A stretch of DNA of 52,080 nucleotides from Burkholderiales bacterium (lineage in GTDB: Bacteria > Pseudomonadota > Gammaproteobacteria > Burkholderiales > Casimicrobiaceae): NCBI GenBank assembly GCA_020853025.1, contig JADYZP010000022.1:1-52080 (forward strand). Direction: 5' to 3'. The notes beneath the pieces are model-generated. The model was not told the DNA's origin. It searched no databases and was given only the letters and a program-made list of their open reading frames with translations. This document shows, one piece after another, positions 36,160 through 44,903 of the stretch; position 1 is the first letter of the stretch, and the number at the start of each line of letters is the position of its first letter. A program made the position numbers and the translations under genes.

Positions 36160-38028
36160 CTAGCGCCTATAGCGGTTGAGAAAGTCGGCGACGATGCCCC
36201 TCTGCGAGCGGTCGATCGCGGCATCGAGGGTGCGGTCGCCGGGATCGTATTGCTTCGCCTTGCGGAAGGCGACGATCGCCTCCTGGTGATAGCCCTGCGC
36301 CTGCAGTGCGCTGCCCAGGCATCGGTAGGAATCGGCGTTGGCAAGCTCGAGTTCGGTCCACGCCTTGCACAACTCGCCGGCACGGCGCCAGTTGCCTGCA
36401 CGCAGCATGCGTGGACCTTCCGCACTGACGACGGCGATCCTGGCGCGGCGTTCGGCAAACATGACGGCGACGTCGACATCGATCGGTTCGCTGTTCGGAG
36501 CTTGCGGCGCCGACTCCGGTGGTGCCGCTGGTGCCGGCAGCGCGGTGATTGGCGCCGTCGCACGCGCCGCAGGTGGCTTCGGAGCCGAGGGCGGCAACCC
36601 CGAGATGCGTCCGGCGCCGCCGGCAAAGCCACCGGTCAGCGTGCTTGCCGACGGCACGGCGTCGGCAATCGTCGTCCGCGCCCAGGCAATCGAGTCGGCC
36701 ATCGGCTGGTGCCAGGCCACGCCGTACAACCACAGCATCGCGGCCAGCCCGCAGACCCCGGTAACCGTGTTGAGCACACCCGGCGGCCCGTGGGTGACCA
36801 GCACGTCCTGCGCAAAGTCCCAGTCGGTCTCCTGGTTCTGTGCCAGTTTTTCGTAGGCAACGGCGACCAGCACCGGTGCCAGCAGCGGGAAACCGCAACC
36901 CACGCCTTCCCACCAGACGCGGAATGAACGGCGCAGTGCACGATCGAGCTGCGCGCGAGTGTCGCGCCGCGCATACGCGTCCGAAATCGAGAACTGGAGG
37001 AACACGCCGAACAGCCACTTGCCGGGTGTTGTTCCGATGGAGGCAATCAGCAGCGCCTCGATCGGCACCCACGATCCGGTGATCAGCACGGGCGCCAGCA
37101 ACGGGTGCCCGATCCAGAACACGAGGTTTACCGGGACCAGACCGGCCCCGCGCAACTCCGACAGCAGCAGCGCCAGCACCAAGCCCCAGATCGCGTAGTC
37201 GAAGACGCGGGCCGCCAAACGCTGCCACGCCCGTGGCTCGCTGGTGCGGCCGGATTTCGCGCGCTCGAGCTCGGCCATCCGCAGCTGGAAGATCCAACTC
37301 GCGTCCTCCTGCGGCTGGTTGGTGCCGAGGAAGACGCTCTTCTCGCGCCGCCAGTTGAGAATCGCAAGATCGGTTTGCGGTACCAGCCCCGCCTGCGGCG
37401 TGCCTCGGCGCCGCCTCAAGTACGCGACGCCGTGCACGGCGCCGTAGACCAGCGTGAGGACCAGCAGCGTGATGGTCAGCCAGACCAGCACCTGCTTGGC
37501 GACAAGAATGGTGTCCGCGGGTGTGACGAAGACGATGGCCGCAGCGATGAATGCGCCGAAAAATGCGCATAGCGCGATGGTGACGATCGGCGAGCGCCCG
37601 AAGGACGCGACGCGCTCGGTCAGGCCCGGATGATGTGGATTGCGTTCGGTTGCGGGCTCCACGGCGTCGAGTCCGGTCTCGAGCTCGGCGTCCATGGCCT
37701 CCTGCGACTTCTTGTGCTCGGGCTCGGCGATGGCGCCGACATCGGTCTGCTCGCCGGCTTCGGCCACCGCGTTGCTCACCACGTGCGCGATGCGCTGCTC
37801 GGTGGTGCCGGCCGAGATCGCGAGTTCCTGGTCGTAGCGGCCCCGGCGCTCCGGATCGGAGAGGATCCGGCTCGCGTGATTGATGAAGCGCAGCGCTTCC
37901 TCGACGTTGCCCTGGCCGTCGCGGGTTCCCGCGTAGTATTTCCGGATCAGCCGGCGCAACGCGGCGCGCACGTCCTCGTCCGAGGAAGTGGACGTTATGC
38001 CGAGCGCTTCGTAGAGCGTTGCCTTCAT
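36160..38028 (-). CDS. Multidomain membrane protein: degenerate J-domain, RDD-like membrane region, TPR-like C-terminus
   Basis: I do not recognise this 622-residue protein as a named gene. Residues 1-68 look like a DnaJ J-domain (LYEALGITSTSSDEDVRAAL, then FINHASRILSDPERRGRYDQ). The HPD tripeptide that activates DnaK is replaced by Tyr-Ala-Gly in KYYAGTRDG. After an acidic stretch come two membrane helices (about 148-205), then an RDD-like region (RVFDYAIWGLVLALLL, GTTPGKWLFGV) with further helices. A Pro/Ala-rich linker leads to a TPR-like tail (RAGELCKAWTELE, GSALQAQGYHQEAIVAFRKAKQYDPGD). It is alone, convergent with rfaE2. It may tether cytosolic partners to the membrane; that is inference. 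Confidence 0.85.
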   Translation of the reverse strand: MKATLYEALGITSTSSDEDVRAALRRLIRKYYAGTRDGQGNVEEALRFINHASRILSDPERRGRYDQELAISAGTTEQRIAHVVSNAVAEAGEQTDVGAIAEPEHKKSQEAMDAELETGLDAVEPATERNPHHPGLTERVASFGRSPIVTIALCAFFGAFIAAAIVFVTPADTILVAKQVLVWLTITLLVLTLVYGAVHGVAYLRRRRGTPQAGLVPQTDLAILNWRREKSVFLGTNQPQEDASWIFQLRMAELERAKSGRTSEPRAWQRLAARVFDYAIWGLVLALLLSELRGAGLVPVNLVFWIGHPLLAPVLITGSWVPIEALLIASIGTTPGKWLFGVFLQFSISDAYARRDTRAQLDRALRRSFRVWWEGVGCGFPLLAPVLVAVAYEKLAQNQETDWDFAQDVLVTHGPPGVLNTVTGVCGLAAMLWLYGVAWHQPMADSIAWARTTIADAVPSASTLTGGFAGGAGRISGLPPSAPKPPAARATAPITALPAPAAPPESAPQAPNSEPIDVDVAVMFAERRARIAVVSAEGPRMLRAGNWRRAGELCKAWTELELANADSYRCLGSALQAQGYHQEAIVAFRKAKQYDPGDRTLDAAIDRSQRGIVADFLNRYRR

Positions 38029-38183
38029 GCCGCCGGTTCGCCAATGATCATCAATTATGCCGTTGGAATCTTGGGTGAAAAGCCCCCATAAGGCAATACG
38101 GCATTAGCAAAAACCGGGCCGCATGAGGAATGGGCACCCTCGGGGCCGGGTGGCGCCGGCGAGACGAGGTGCCACCGGATGCG

Positions 38184-38206
38184 AAAACGGCCCGCGCGCG
38201 GGCCGT
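38184..38206 (-). terminator. Rho-independent terminator of the rpsP-rimM-trmD-rplS operon
   Basis: A perfect 20-base palindrome (38187-38206, half-site ACGGCCCGCG) is followed on the minus strand by TTTT (38187-38184). It lies about 50 bases after the rplS stop, which makes it a standard intrinsic terminator. Confidence 0.85.
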
Positions 38207-38215
38207 CACAGGAAC

Positions 38216-38236
38216 GCGGCGGCGTACCGCCGCCGC
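38216..38236 (-). terminator. Second GC-rich hairpin directly after rplS
   Basis: GCGGCGGCG pairs with CGCCGCCGC around a 3-base loop, between the rplS stop and the intrinsic terminator. There is no T tract; it probably protects the mRNA end or aids termination. Confidence 0.5.
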
Positions 38237-38252
38237 TTCGCTTTCGCCAGGC

Positions 38253-38630
38253 CTATTCGGCCTTCCTGGTTCCCTTGTGCGTGAGCTTTTCGCGAATCCG
38301 TGCCGACTTGCCGGAGCGATCGCGCAGGTAATAGAGCTTCGCCCGGCGAACATCGCCGCGGCGCTTGACTTCGATCGACGCAAGCAGCGGCGAATAGGTC
38401 TGGAACGTCCGCTCCACGCCTTCGCCGCTGCTGATCTTGCGCACGGTGAACGCCGAGTTGATGCCGCGGTTGCGCTTGGCGATGACCACGCCTTCGTAGG
38501 CCTGCAGTCGCTTGCGCTCGCCTTCGACGACGCGGACGTTGACGACGACGGTGTCACCCGGGGCGAATGCCGGGATCGTCTTGCCCAGGCGGGCCATTTC
38601 CTCGTTTTCCAACTGCTCGATGATGTTCAT
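38253..38630 (-). CDS. rplS: 50S ribosomal protein L19
   Basis: L19 sits at the 30S-50S interface. The 125 residues contain the family signatures [55 protein letters not shown] and [13 protein letters not shown], and [23 protein letters not shown]. The length is slightly above E. coli L19 because of a short C-terminal tail (HKGTRKAE). A purine-rich AAAGGAAAAG site precedes ATG 38630. It is the last gene of the rpsP operon, followed by two hairpins. Confidence 0.98.
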   Translation of the reverse strand: MNIIEQLENEEMARLGKTIPAFAPGDTVVVNVRVVEGERKRLQAYEGVVIAKRNRGINSAFTVRKISSGEGVERTFQTYSPLLASIEVKRRGDVRRAKLYYLRDRSGKSARIREKLTHKGTRKAE

Positions 38631-38697
38631 TTCCGCTTTTCCTTTCGCTTTCGCACAGCGCAGGGACGCTGCCCTGATGTGCGCGGTTTCGTTGTTT

Positions 38698-39447
38698 TCA
38701 GTCCTGCTCTGCTTGGCCCAGCAATCGGACCTCGTCGTTGGTCAGCGTCCGGCCCACCAGCAGGTCCGGCCGCCGCTGTCGCGTGCGCTGCAGCGACTGC
38801 TGCAGGCGCCAGCGGCGTATCTGTTCATGGTGCCCGGATAACAATACGGCAGGCACCGCCTCGCCTTCGTAGATCTCGGGTCGCGTGTAATGCGGACAGT
38901 CGAGCAACCCGTCGGCAAACGAATCCTCGCGCGCCGATTGCGCGTCGTGCAGCACCCCCGGCAGCTGGCGCGCGATCGCGTCGATCACCATCAGCGCCGG
39001 CAACTCACCTCCCGAAACCACGAAGTCGCCGACGGCGATTTCGTGGTCGACCTCGCGCTTGATCAACCGCTCGTCGATGCCTTCGTAACGTCCCGCCAGC
39101 AGCACATACCCCGCATCCGCATCGCCCGCCAGCTCCATCACCCGTGCGTGCGTCAGCGGCTCGCCGGCCGGCGACAGATGGATCACCCGAGGCGCCACAA
39201 TACCCTGCGCTCGCTGCGCCGACTTCGCCGCCGCAATCGCCTGCGCCAACGGCGCCGCCAGCATCACCATGCCCGGACCGCCGCCGTAGGGCCGGTCGTC
39301 GACCGTCTTGTGGGGATCCGTCGTGTAATCGCGCGGATTCCAAACACCCAGTTGCCACAGTCCCCGCTCCAGCGCCCGGCCCGTCACGCCGACCCGGGCG
39401 ACCTTCTCGACCAGCTCCGGGAACAGCGTGACGACATCGATTCTCAC
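38698..39447 (-). CDS. trmD: tRNA (guanine37-N1)-methyltransferase TrmD
   Basis: TrmD methylates G37 next to the anticodon in tRNAs reading CNN codons, preventing frameshifts. The chain of 249 residues has the SPOUT trefoil knot: [20 protein letters not shown] at the start, [18 protein letters not shown], then [32 protein letters not shown] and [19 protein letters not shown] 39447 gives the usual N-terminus [15 protein letters not shown] at 39465 adds six residues and would overlap the rimM stop as TTGA, so it cannot be excluded. No in-frame ATG exists there. Third gene of the operon. Confidence 0.96.
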   Translation of the reverse strand: MRIDVVTLFPELVEKVARVGVTGRALERGLWQLGVWNPRDYTTDPHKTVDDRPYGGGPGMVMLAAPLAQAIAAAKSAQRAQGIVAPRVIHLSPAGEPLTHARVMELAGDADAGYVLLAGRYEGIDERLIKREVDHEIAVGDFVVSGGELPALMVIDAIARQLPGVLHDAQSAREDSFADGLLDCPHYTRPEIYEGEAVPAVLLSGHHEQIRRWRLQQSLQRTRQRRPDLLVGRTLTNDEVRLLGQAEQD

Positions 39448-39461
39448 GCTGCGCCATCCAT

Positions 39462-39959
39462 TCAAAAATCCGCCTGCCAGTCGACATCGATGCGACGGGC
39501 ACCGATGTCCACGCCGTCGATGTACGCGTCGACGAAGGGGATAAGGAGCACCGCGCCCTCGTCGGCGACGACACGCAGAACCGGATGCGCGCCGAAATCC
39601 TGCACCGCAGCCACCTGTCCCAACGCCATGCTCTGCCGGTTGATCACCGCAAGGCCGACGAGATCGGCCCAGTAGTACTCGCCTTCGCCCGCAGGAGGCA
39701 ATGTCGACTTCTCCACCCCCACGTCACCACCTGACCATTGCGCCGCCGCCTCGCGGTCGCAGAGTCCCGACAATTGCGCCAGCAATGTTGCGCCATGCTG
39801 GCGTCCGGAGACGAGCGCATGCGGCTGCCAAGGCCCGTCTCCGCCGCGCCGGCGCATCCACCACCGTGTGTGCGTCAGCAGCGTCTCCGGCGCCGACGTC
39901 AGCGGCAGGATTTTCAGCCAGCCCTTGACGCCGTAGGGCGCGGCGACGCGCCCCATCAC
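39462..39959 (-). CDS. rimM: Ribosome maturation factor RimM (start uncertain)
   Basis: RimM binds ribosomal protein S19 and helps mature the 30S head. Signatures are [16 protein letters not shown] at the N-terminus, [25 protein letters not shown] with the PRC-barrel domain, and the ending [26 protein letters not shown] 39959 or ATG 39956 are the only standard starts near the N-terminus, but they cut into the first beta strand (DIVVMGRV). A CTG at 39980 overlaps the rpsP stop as CTGA and would give [12 protein letters not shown], the length expected for RimM. I list the GTG start conservatively. Second gene of the operon. Confidence 0.92.
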   Translation of the reverse strand: MMGRVAAPYGVKGWLKILPLTSAPETLLTHTRWWMRRRGGDGPWQPHALVSGRQHGATLLAQLSGLCDREAAAQWSGGDVGVEKSTLPPAGEGEYYWADLVGLAVINRQSMALGQVAAVQDFGAHPVLRVVADEGAVLLIPFVDAYIDGVDIGARRIDVDWQADF

Positions 39960-39976
39960 GACGATGTCAGCGGCGT

Positions 39977-40252
39977 TCAGGCCGCCTCGGCAGGCGCCGC
40001 AGCCTTGGGTGCGGCCGCCGACCTCTTCACCAGTCCCGCCACGGTATCCGACAGCTTGGCGCCGCGCTGCTGCCAAAAAGAAATGCGGTCGGACGCCAGG
40101 CGCAGTCCTTCCTCGTTCGCATTGGCGATCGGGTTGTAAAAGCCGACGCGTTCGATGAAACGTCCATCGCGCCGGCTGCGCGAATCGGCGACGACAATGT
40201 TGTAGAAGGGGCGCTTCTTGGCGCCGCCACGGGCAAGGCGTATGACGACCAT
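39977..40252 (-). CDS. rpsP: 30S ribosomal protein S16
   Basis: S16 stabilises the 30S body during assembly. The 91-residue chain has the family opening [20 protein letters not shown], then [20 protein letters not shown] and [22 protein letters not shown]. It ends in an Ala/Pro-rich tail, common in Betaproteobacteria. ATG 40252 is the start; the frame continues upstream without similarity. A good promoter lies about 40 bases upstream. First gene of the rpsP-rimM-trmD-rplS operon. Confidence 0.97.
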   Translation of the reverse strand: MVVIRLARGGAKKRPFYNIVVADSRSRRDGRFIERVGFYNPIANANEEGLRLASDRISFWQQRGAKLSDTVAGLVKRSAAAPKAAAPAEAA

Positions 40253-40288
40253 GATGGTGAGTATCCGGTGGGGCGAAAAAAGACGTTG

Positions 40289-40318
40289 ATTATACGACGA
40301 TTTCCGGCGCCGCCACAA
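40289..40318 (-). promoter_or_regulatory. Promoter of the rpsP operon
   Basis: On the minus strand a consensus TATAAT (40294-40289) follows TTGTGG (40318-40313) with an 18-base spacer. The leader before rpsP would be about 30 bases. Confidence 0.6.
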
Positions 40319-40442
40319 GCCGGACCCGGGCCCGCCGTGCATGCCGCCATGGACGAGGCGATCATAAAAATCAAAGGCTTAGCTCGATCGCTTCGCGCCC
40401 GCTACACTGGCGACGCGCTGCCCACCGCCCACCCCGACTGCC

Positions 40443-41093
40443 GTGCTCAATCCTCTCCCCTTGCCCAAAGCGCGCCTCGAAGCGCTGACCGACGGTATTT
40501 TTGCGGTGGCGATGACGCTGCTCGTCCTCGACTTGAAGCTGCCCGAGCACGTCGGAAGCGATCCGCGGCAGGTCTTCGCAGCGCTGGGCGCGCTGCTGCG
40601 GCACGTCGACGACTACGTGATCAGCTTCGCGGTCCTCTGCGTATTCTGGCTCGCGCACTTGCGCCTGCTGCGGCGCCTGCGCGATGTCGATGCCACCATC
40701 GGATCGCTGAATCTGGCGTTCCTGCTGTTCACGACCTTCGTGCCGCCGCTGACCGCATTCATCGGCGACAATCCAGAACTGCCGCTTGCCGCCATGCTCT
40801 ACGGTGCCAATCTGCTGCTGCTCCTGACCTGCGAGGCACTGATGTGGCGCCACTCGGCGCGGCACCTGTTCAACGAGTCGGTGCTCGATGCGGTTGCCGT
40901 CTGGCGGGTTCTGCGGCGACGATTCCTGTTTGCAGCGGCGGTGATCGTCGTTGGCATCGTTGCGGCATTGGTCGAGATCGAGCGCAACACCGCGGTCGGC
41001 TACGCGTCGTACGTGTACCTGCTGCTGATCGGCGCGAACATTGCAAGGCGCAACCCGCTGCAACGCCGGGCCAAGCCGCTCCACGACGCATGA
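40443..41093 (+). CDS. TMEM175-family (DUF1211) potassium channel-like protein
   Basis: This 216-residue inner-membrane protein has six hydrophobic segments, and its first helix carries the TMEM175 signature in variant form (ARLEALTDGIFAVAMTLLVLDL, where the classical motif is RxxxFSD). Bacterial members are K+-permeable leak channels that lack the TVGYG filter. Further typical segments are YVISFAVLCVFWLAHLRLL and LNLAFLLFTTFVPPLTAFIGD. GTG 40443 is the only sensible start. It is divergent from the rpsP operon and convergent with ffh. Function is inferred from the family. Confidence 0.85.
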   Translation: MLNPLPLPKARLEALTDGIFAVAMTLLVLDLKLPEHVGSDPRQVFAALGALLRHVDDYVISFAVLCVFWLAHLRLLRRLRDVDATIGSLNLAFLLFTTFVPPLTAFIGDNPELPLAAMLYGANLLLLLTCEALMWRHSARHLFNESVLDAVAVWRVLRRRFLFAAAVIVVGIVAALVEIERNTAVGYASYVYLLLIGANIARRNPLQRRAKPLHDA

Positions 41094-41139
41094 ACGGCGC
41101 GCGCGCATGGACCTCCGGTAGGTCGCCCTACCGCGGAGG

Positions 41140-42489
41140 TTAACGCAATCCCGGCAACATCCCCTTCATGCCGCGCAGCATCTTCTGCATGCCGCCCTTG
41201 GCAACCATTTTCATCATCTTCTGCGTTTGCTCGAACTGGTTGAGCAACTGGTTGACTTCCTGAACCGAAACGCCGGCGCCCGCGGCGATGCGGCGCTTGC
41301 GCGACGCCTTCAGCAGGTCCGGCTTCGCGCGCTCGGCCGGCGTCATTGAATCGATGATGCCCTCGATGCGGCCGATGCGGCGCTCGTCGACCGACGTGGT
41401 CTGCGCGGCGCGCGCGAGCTCGGCCGGAAGCTTGTCCATCATTCCGGCGATGCCGCCCATTTTTCGCATCTGCCCGATCTGTGCCTTGAAGTCGGTGAGA
41501 TCGAAGCCCTTGCCCGACTTCACCTTCTTGGCGAGCTTCTGCGCCTCGGCGACATCGACGTTTCTTTGCACGTCCTCGATCAGCGACAGCACATCGCCCA
41601 TGCCGAGAATGCGCGACGCCATCCGTTCCGGATGGAATACCTCGAGCCCATTGATTTTTTCGGCTATACCGGCGAACTTGATCGGCGCACCGGTCACGTG
41701 ACGCACCGACAATGCGGCGCCACCGCGCGCGTCGCCGTCGAGCTTGGTCAGCACGACGCCGGTCAAAGGCAACGTATCGCGAAAGGCCTTTGCCGTGTTC
41801 ACCGCGTCCTGCCCCTGCATCGCGTCGACGACGAATAGCGTCTCGATCGGATGCACGGCGGCGGACAGCTCGGCGATCTCCCGCATCATCGCCTCGTCGA
41901 TACCGAGCCGGCCCGCAGTGTCGACGATCAGCACATCGTGGTAGTGGCGACGCGCCCAGTCGAGCGCCGCGGTGGCGATGGCGACCGGCTGCTGGCTCGC
42001 GTCAGAGGCGAAGAAATCGACGCCGACCTGTCCGGCCAGCACGCGCAACTGCTCGATTGCCGCCGGGCGGTAGACGTCGGCCGAGACCAGCAGCACCTTT
42101 TTCTTCTGCTCGGCGGACAGGAGCCGCGCAAGCTTGCCGGCGGTCGTCGTCTTGCCCGCACCCTGCAAGCCGGCCAGCAGGATCACCGCCGGCGGCTGCG
42201 CGGCAAGCGACAGCGGCACCGCGACGCCACCCATCAGCGCGGTGAGCTCGCGGTGGACGACACCGATCAGCGCCTGGCCAGGAGTCAACGAGCCGACGAC
42301 CTCCTCGCCGACCGCCTTTTCCCGGATCGCCGCGACGAACTCGCGAACGACAGGCAGCGCGACGTCGGCTTCGAGGAGCGCCAAGCGCACCTCGCGCAGC
42401 GCGTCGGCGATGTTGTCGTCGGTCAGGCGCGCCTGCCCGCGCAAGCCCTTGACGACCCCTGACAATCGTTGCGTCAGATTTTCGAGCAT
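41140..42489 (-). CDS. ffh: Signal recognition particle protein Ffh
   Basis: Ffh binds 4.5S RNA and nascent signal sequences and delivers ribosomes to FtsY at the membrane. The 449 residues comprise the N domain (MLENLTQRLSGVVKGLRGQA), the GTPase G domain with G1 GLQGAGKTTT, DVYRPAAIEQLR, VDTAGRLGID, TKLDGDARGGAALS and GSGDK-equivalent FAGIAEKINGLEVFHPER, and the methionine-rich M domain (LTDFKAQIGQMRKMGGI, ending KGGMQKMLRGMKGMLPGL). All motifs are intact. It diverges from the CcsA-like gene. It is a core gene with normal length. Confidence 0.98.
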   Translation of the reverse strand: MLENLTQRLSGVVKGLRGQARLTDDNIADALREVRLALLEADVALPVVREFVAAIREKAVGEEVVGSLTPGQALIGVVHRELTALMGGVAVPLSLAAQPPAVILLAGLQGAGKTTTAGKLARLLSAEQKKKVLLVSADVYRPAAIEQLRVLAGQVGVDFFASDASQQPVAIATAALDWARRHYHDVLIVDTAGRLGIDEAMMREIAELSAAVHPIETLFVVDAMQGQDAVNTAKAFRDTLPLTGVVLTKLDGDARGGAALSVRHVTGAPIKFAGIAEKINGLEVFHPERMASRILGMGDVLSLIEDVQRNVDVAEAQKLAKKVKSGKGFDLTDFKAQIGQMRKMGGIAGMMDKLPAELARAAQTTSVDERRIGRIEGIIDSMTPAERAKPDLLKASRKRRIAAGAGVSVQEVNQLLNQFEQTQKMMKMVAKGGMQKMLRGMKGMLPGLR

Positions 42490-42597
42490 TGGTAGTTCCG
42501 GGGGCTGGCGCGCGACAACTGGGCCGCGGCGAGGTTCGGGTAAACTGGGGAATCGCCGCGCGTGCCTTCGCGCGCCGGCCGAATTCCTCCAGAAACC

Positions 42598-43392
42598 GTG
42601 ATTTTACTGTACCTCGTCGTCGCCGCCCTGTATGGCGTTGCCGCGTGGCTACGCAGCGCGAGTTCCCCGGTGGGCACGCGCGCCGGCGTGGCGACCGTGC
42701 TGATTGTGCTGGCGCTCGTCGCGCAGGCGATCACGCTCGGCAATTCGGTGTTCACGCCCGACGGCCTCGACCTCTCGTTCCAGCATGCGCTGTCGCTGGT
42801 GGCCTGGCTGACGGTGCTGGTCGCGCTGACATCGGGTGTGCTCACCAAGTTGCCGGCGGTCGGCGCGGTGATCCTTCCGGTCGCCGCCGTGTGTGCGCTG
42901 GCGCCGCTCGCGGGCGGCAGTCCGCATCGCTTTCCCTATGCTGGAGCGTCGTGGGCGACCGTGCATATCGCGATCGCGCTGGTCGCCTACGCGCTGCTGG
43001 TCGTGGCGGCGCTGCAGGCGCTGCTGCTCACCGGTCTCGAAAAACGCCTGCGCCGCGGACTCGCGCTGCCCGAGGACGGCAGTGCCGTGCCGTTGCTGAC
43101 GCTCGAGCGTTTCTTGTTCCGGCTGGTCGGCGCCGGATTCGTGCTGCTCACGCTGACGCTCGCCAGCGGCCTCCTGTTTTCGGAAGAACTCTTCGGTCGG
43201 CCGGTCACCTTCAACCACAAGAACCTGTTCTCGGTACTGGGCTGGCTGACGATCGGCATGCTGCTGTTCGGCCGCTGGCGCTACGGCTGGCGCGGCCGGC
43301 GCGCGCTGTACTGGATACTCGCCGGCACCGCGCTGCTGGTGCTTGGGTATCTCGGCAGCAAGTTCGTGTCCGAGATTGTGCTCGGACGCTGA
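42598..43392 (+). CDS. CcsA/YpjD-like cytochrome c assembly-type membrane protein
   Basis: This is an inner-membrane protein of about 264 residues with eight hydrophobic segments, of the CcsA/CcmF/YpjD family. Conserved features are SLSFQHALSLVAW-like DLSFQHALSLVAWLTVL, HIAIALVAYALLVVAALQALLL with a likely heme-contacting His, TLASGLLFSEEL, and FNHKNLFSVLGWLTIGMLLFGR, then YGWRGRRALYW. The tryptophan-rich WWD heme-handling motif of true CcsA is not apparent, so it is closer to YpjD. GTG 42598 gives MILLYLVVAALYG; GTG 42562, with GGGGA upstream, is the alternative. The order ffh-ypjD-corC is the same as in E. coli. Confidence 0.88.
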   Translation: MILLYLVVAALYGVAAWLRSASSPVGTRAGVATVLIVLALVAQAITLGNSVFTPDGLDLSFQHALSLVAWLTVLVALTSGVLTKLPAVGAVILPVAAVCALAPLAGGSPHRFPYAGASWATVHIAIALVAYALLVVAALQALLLTGLEKRLRRGLALPEDGSAVPLLTLERFLFRLVGAGFVLLTLTLASGLLFSEELFGRPVTFNHKNLFSVLGWLTIGMLLFGRWRYGWRGRRALYWILAGTALLVLGYLGSKFVSEIVLGR

Positions 43393-43466
43393 TGGCGCGA
43401 CCGCGTATTTGACAGCGACGCTGCCGGCGTCGAATACTGGGCCGTCGCTACCGCCTTGCCTGCCCA

Positions 43467-44786
43467 TTGGACGATTTCCCGCTCGCTTCGCTCGTCTTCG
43501 CACTCGCGGTGCTGCTGATCCTGTCGGGATTCTTTTCCATCGCCGAAACGGCGATGATGGCCGCCAACCGCTATCGCCTGAAGCACCGCGCCCAGCGCGG
43601 CAACAAGGGTGCCAAGCTAGCCGTCGCACTGCTTGCGCAGACCGACCGCCTGCTGGGCGTCATTCTGTTCGGCAACAACCTGATCAACGCCGGCGCCGCG
43701 ACGCTGTCCGGGGTCATCGCGGCGCGGCTCCTGGGCGGCGGCGAATTCGCGCTGGCGGCGAGCACCGTCGCGGTCACCTTCCTGATCCTCGTCTTTTCCG
43801 AGATCACGCCAAAGGTAATCGGCGCCACGCACGCGGATCGCATCGCACCGCTGGTCGCCTTCGTGCTGACGCCGATGCTGCGCGTGCTGACACCCGTCGT
43901 CTGGTTCGTGAACCTGTTCGTGCAGGGACTGCTGCGGCTGCTGCGCATCCGGCCGGCCCCCGACGGCGGGACGCCGTTCACACTCGAGGAGTTGCGCTCG
44001 CTGGTGCTCGAAGGCAGCGCGTATTTCCGCGGCAAGCACAAGACGATGCTCGCCAACCTGATGGACCTGGAGGCGATCACCGTCGACGACGTGATGACGC
44101 CGCGCAATCGCATCCATGCGCTCGACCTCGCCGAGAAGCCGACACTGCTGAGGCAGCAGCTAGCGACGTCATACCACTCGCGCGTTCCGGTATACGACGA
44201 AACGCTCGACAATATCGCCGGCGTGCTGCCGTTGAAGTCGGTGGTCAATCTCCAGCTCTCGGCGGGGGAACTCAACGCCGAGCGGCTGCGGCCGCTGTTG
44301 CGCCCCGCGTACTTCATCCCGGCCGGCACGCCGCTCTTGACCCAGCTGACCCAGTTCCAGAACGACCGGCAACGGCTCGGGCTGGTCGTCGACGAGTACG
44401 GCGAGCTGCAGGGCCTGGTCACCATCGAGGACATCGTCGAGGAGATCATCGGCGAGTTCACGACGCAGGCGCCGGGCGGTACCGAGGTTTTCCGCCGCGA
44501 GCCCGACGGCAGCGTCGTCGTTGCCGGCATGTCGATGCTGCGCACGCTCAATCGCCGGCTCGGCACTCAATTTCCGCTGGGTGGCCCGAAAACGCTGAAC
44601 GGGCTCATTCTCGAACATCTGGGCGAGATTCCGGATGCCGGGCGGGCCTTCGCCCTGCACGGCCAAATGCTGGAAATCCTGCAAACTCAGGATCGGGCGG
44701 TAAAAGTGGTCAAACTGATGCCTCCGGTCGGCCGCGCGGCGACGTCTTTACAAACACCTGTCGAGAAGGCATCATCGACTCACTAA
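43467..44786 (+). CDS. CNNM/CorC-family membrane protein with CBS domains (YfjD/CorB-like)
   Basis: This 439-residue inner-membrane protein belongs to the DUF21-CBS-CorC family, linked to Mg2+/Co2+ efflux. The DUF21 domain has the motif SGFFSIAETAMMAANRYRLKH, then LFGNNLINAGAATLSGVIAA and VFSEITPKVIGATHADRI. Two CBS domains follow (VDDVMTPRNRIHALDL; LVVDEYGELQGLVTIEDIVE). A CorC_HlyC domain ends the chain (PDGSVVVAGMSMLRTLNRRL). The start is TTG 43467; no ATG is available before the first helix. It lies 74 bases after the CcsA-like gene and could share its transcript. Confidence 0.92.
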   Translation: MDDFPLASLVFALAVLLILSGFFSIAETAMMAANRYRLKHRAQRGNKGAKLAVALLAQTDRLLGVILFGNNLINAGAATLSGVIAARLLGGGEFALAASTVAVTFLILVFSEITPKVIGATHADRIAPLVAFVLTPMLRVLTPVVWFVNLFVQGLLRLLRIRPAPDGGTPFTLEELRSLVLEGSAYFRGKHKTMLANLMDLEAITVDDVMTPRNRIHALDLAEKPTLLRQQLATSYHSRVPVYDETLDNIAGVLPLKSVVNLQLSAGELNAERLRPLLRPAYFIPAGTPLLTQLTQFQNDRQRLGLVVDEYGELQGLVTIEDIVEEIIGEFTTQAPGGTEVFRREPDGSVVVAGMSMLRTLNRRLGTQFPLGGPKTLNGLILEHLGEIPDAGRAFALHGQMLEILQTQDRAVKVVKLMPPVGRAATSLQTPVEKASSTH

Positions 44787-44836
44787 GTTTTATGCCGATG
44801 GAATAGCATGCGGTTATGTTGCCGGAGCGCCTCTGC

Positions 44837-44852
44837 GGGCATGTTGCTTGCT
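44837..44852 (+). promoter_or_regulatory. Candidate sigma-54 promoter for pilB
   Basis: GGGCATGTTGCTTGCT matches the consensus TGGCACG-N4-TTGCW with two mismatches. GG at 44838-44839 and GC at 44850-44851 have the required 10-base spacing. It lies 51 bases before the pilB start. No adjacent enhancer-binding regulator gene is present. Confidence 0.45.
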
Positions 44853-44903
44853 TGATTGCTGATCCAGTATCACGATTCGCTAGCGGACCCTATACCCACG
44901 TTC

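Noticed and set aside
38049..38105. Inverted repeat ATGCCGT...ACGGCAT upstream of the J-like membrane protein gene
   Set aside because: The arms are seven bases and about 36 bases apart, which is within chance expectation for GC-rich DNA. No known regulator site matches.
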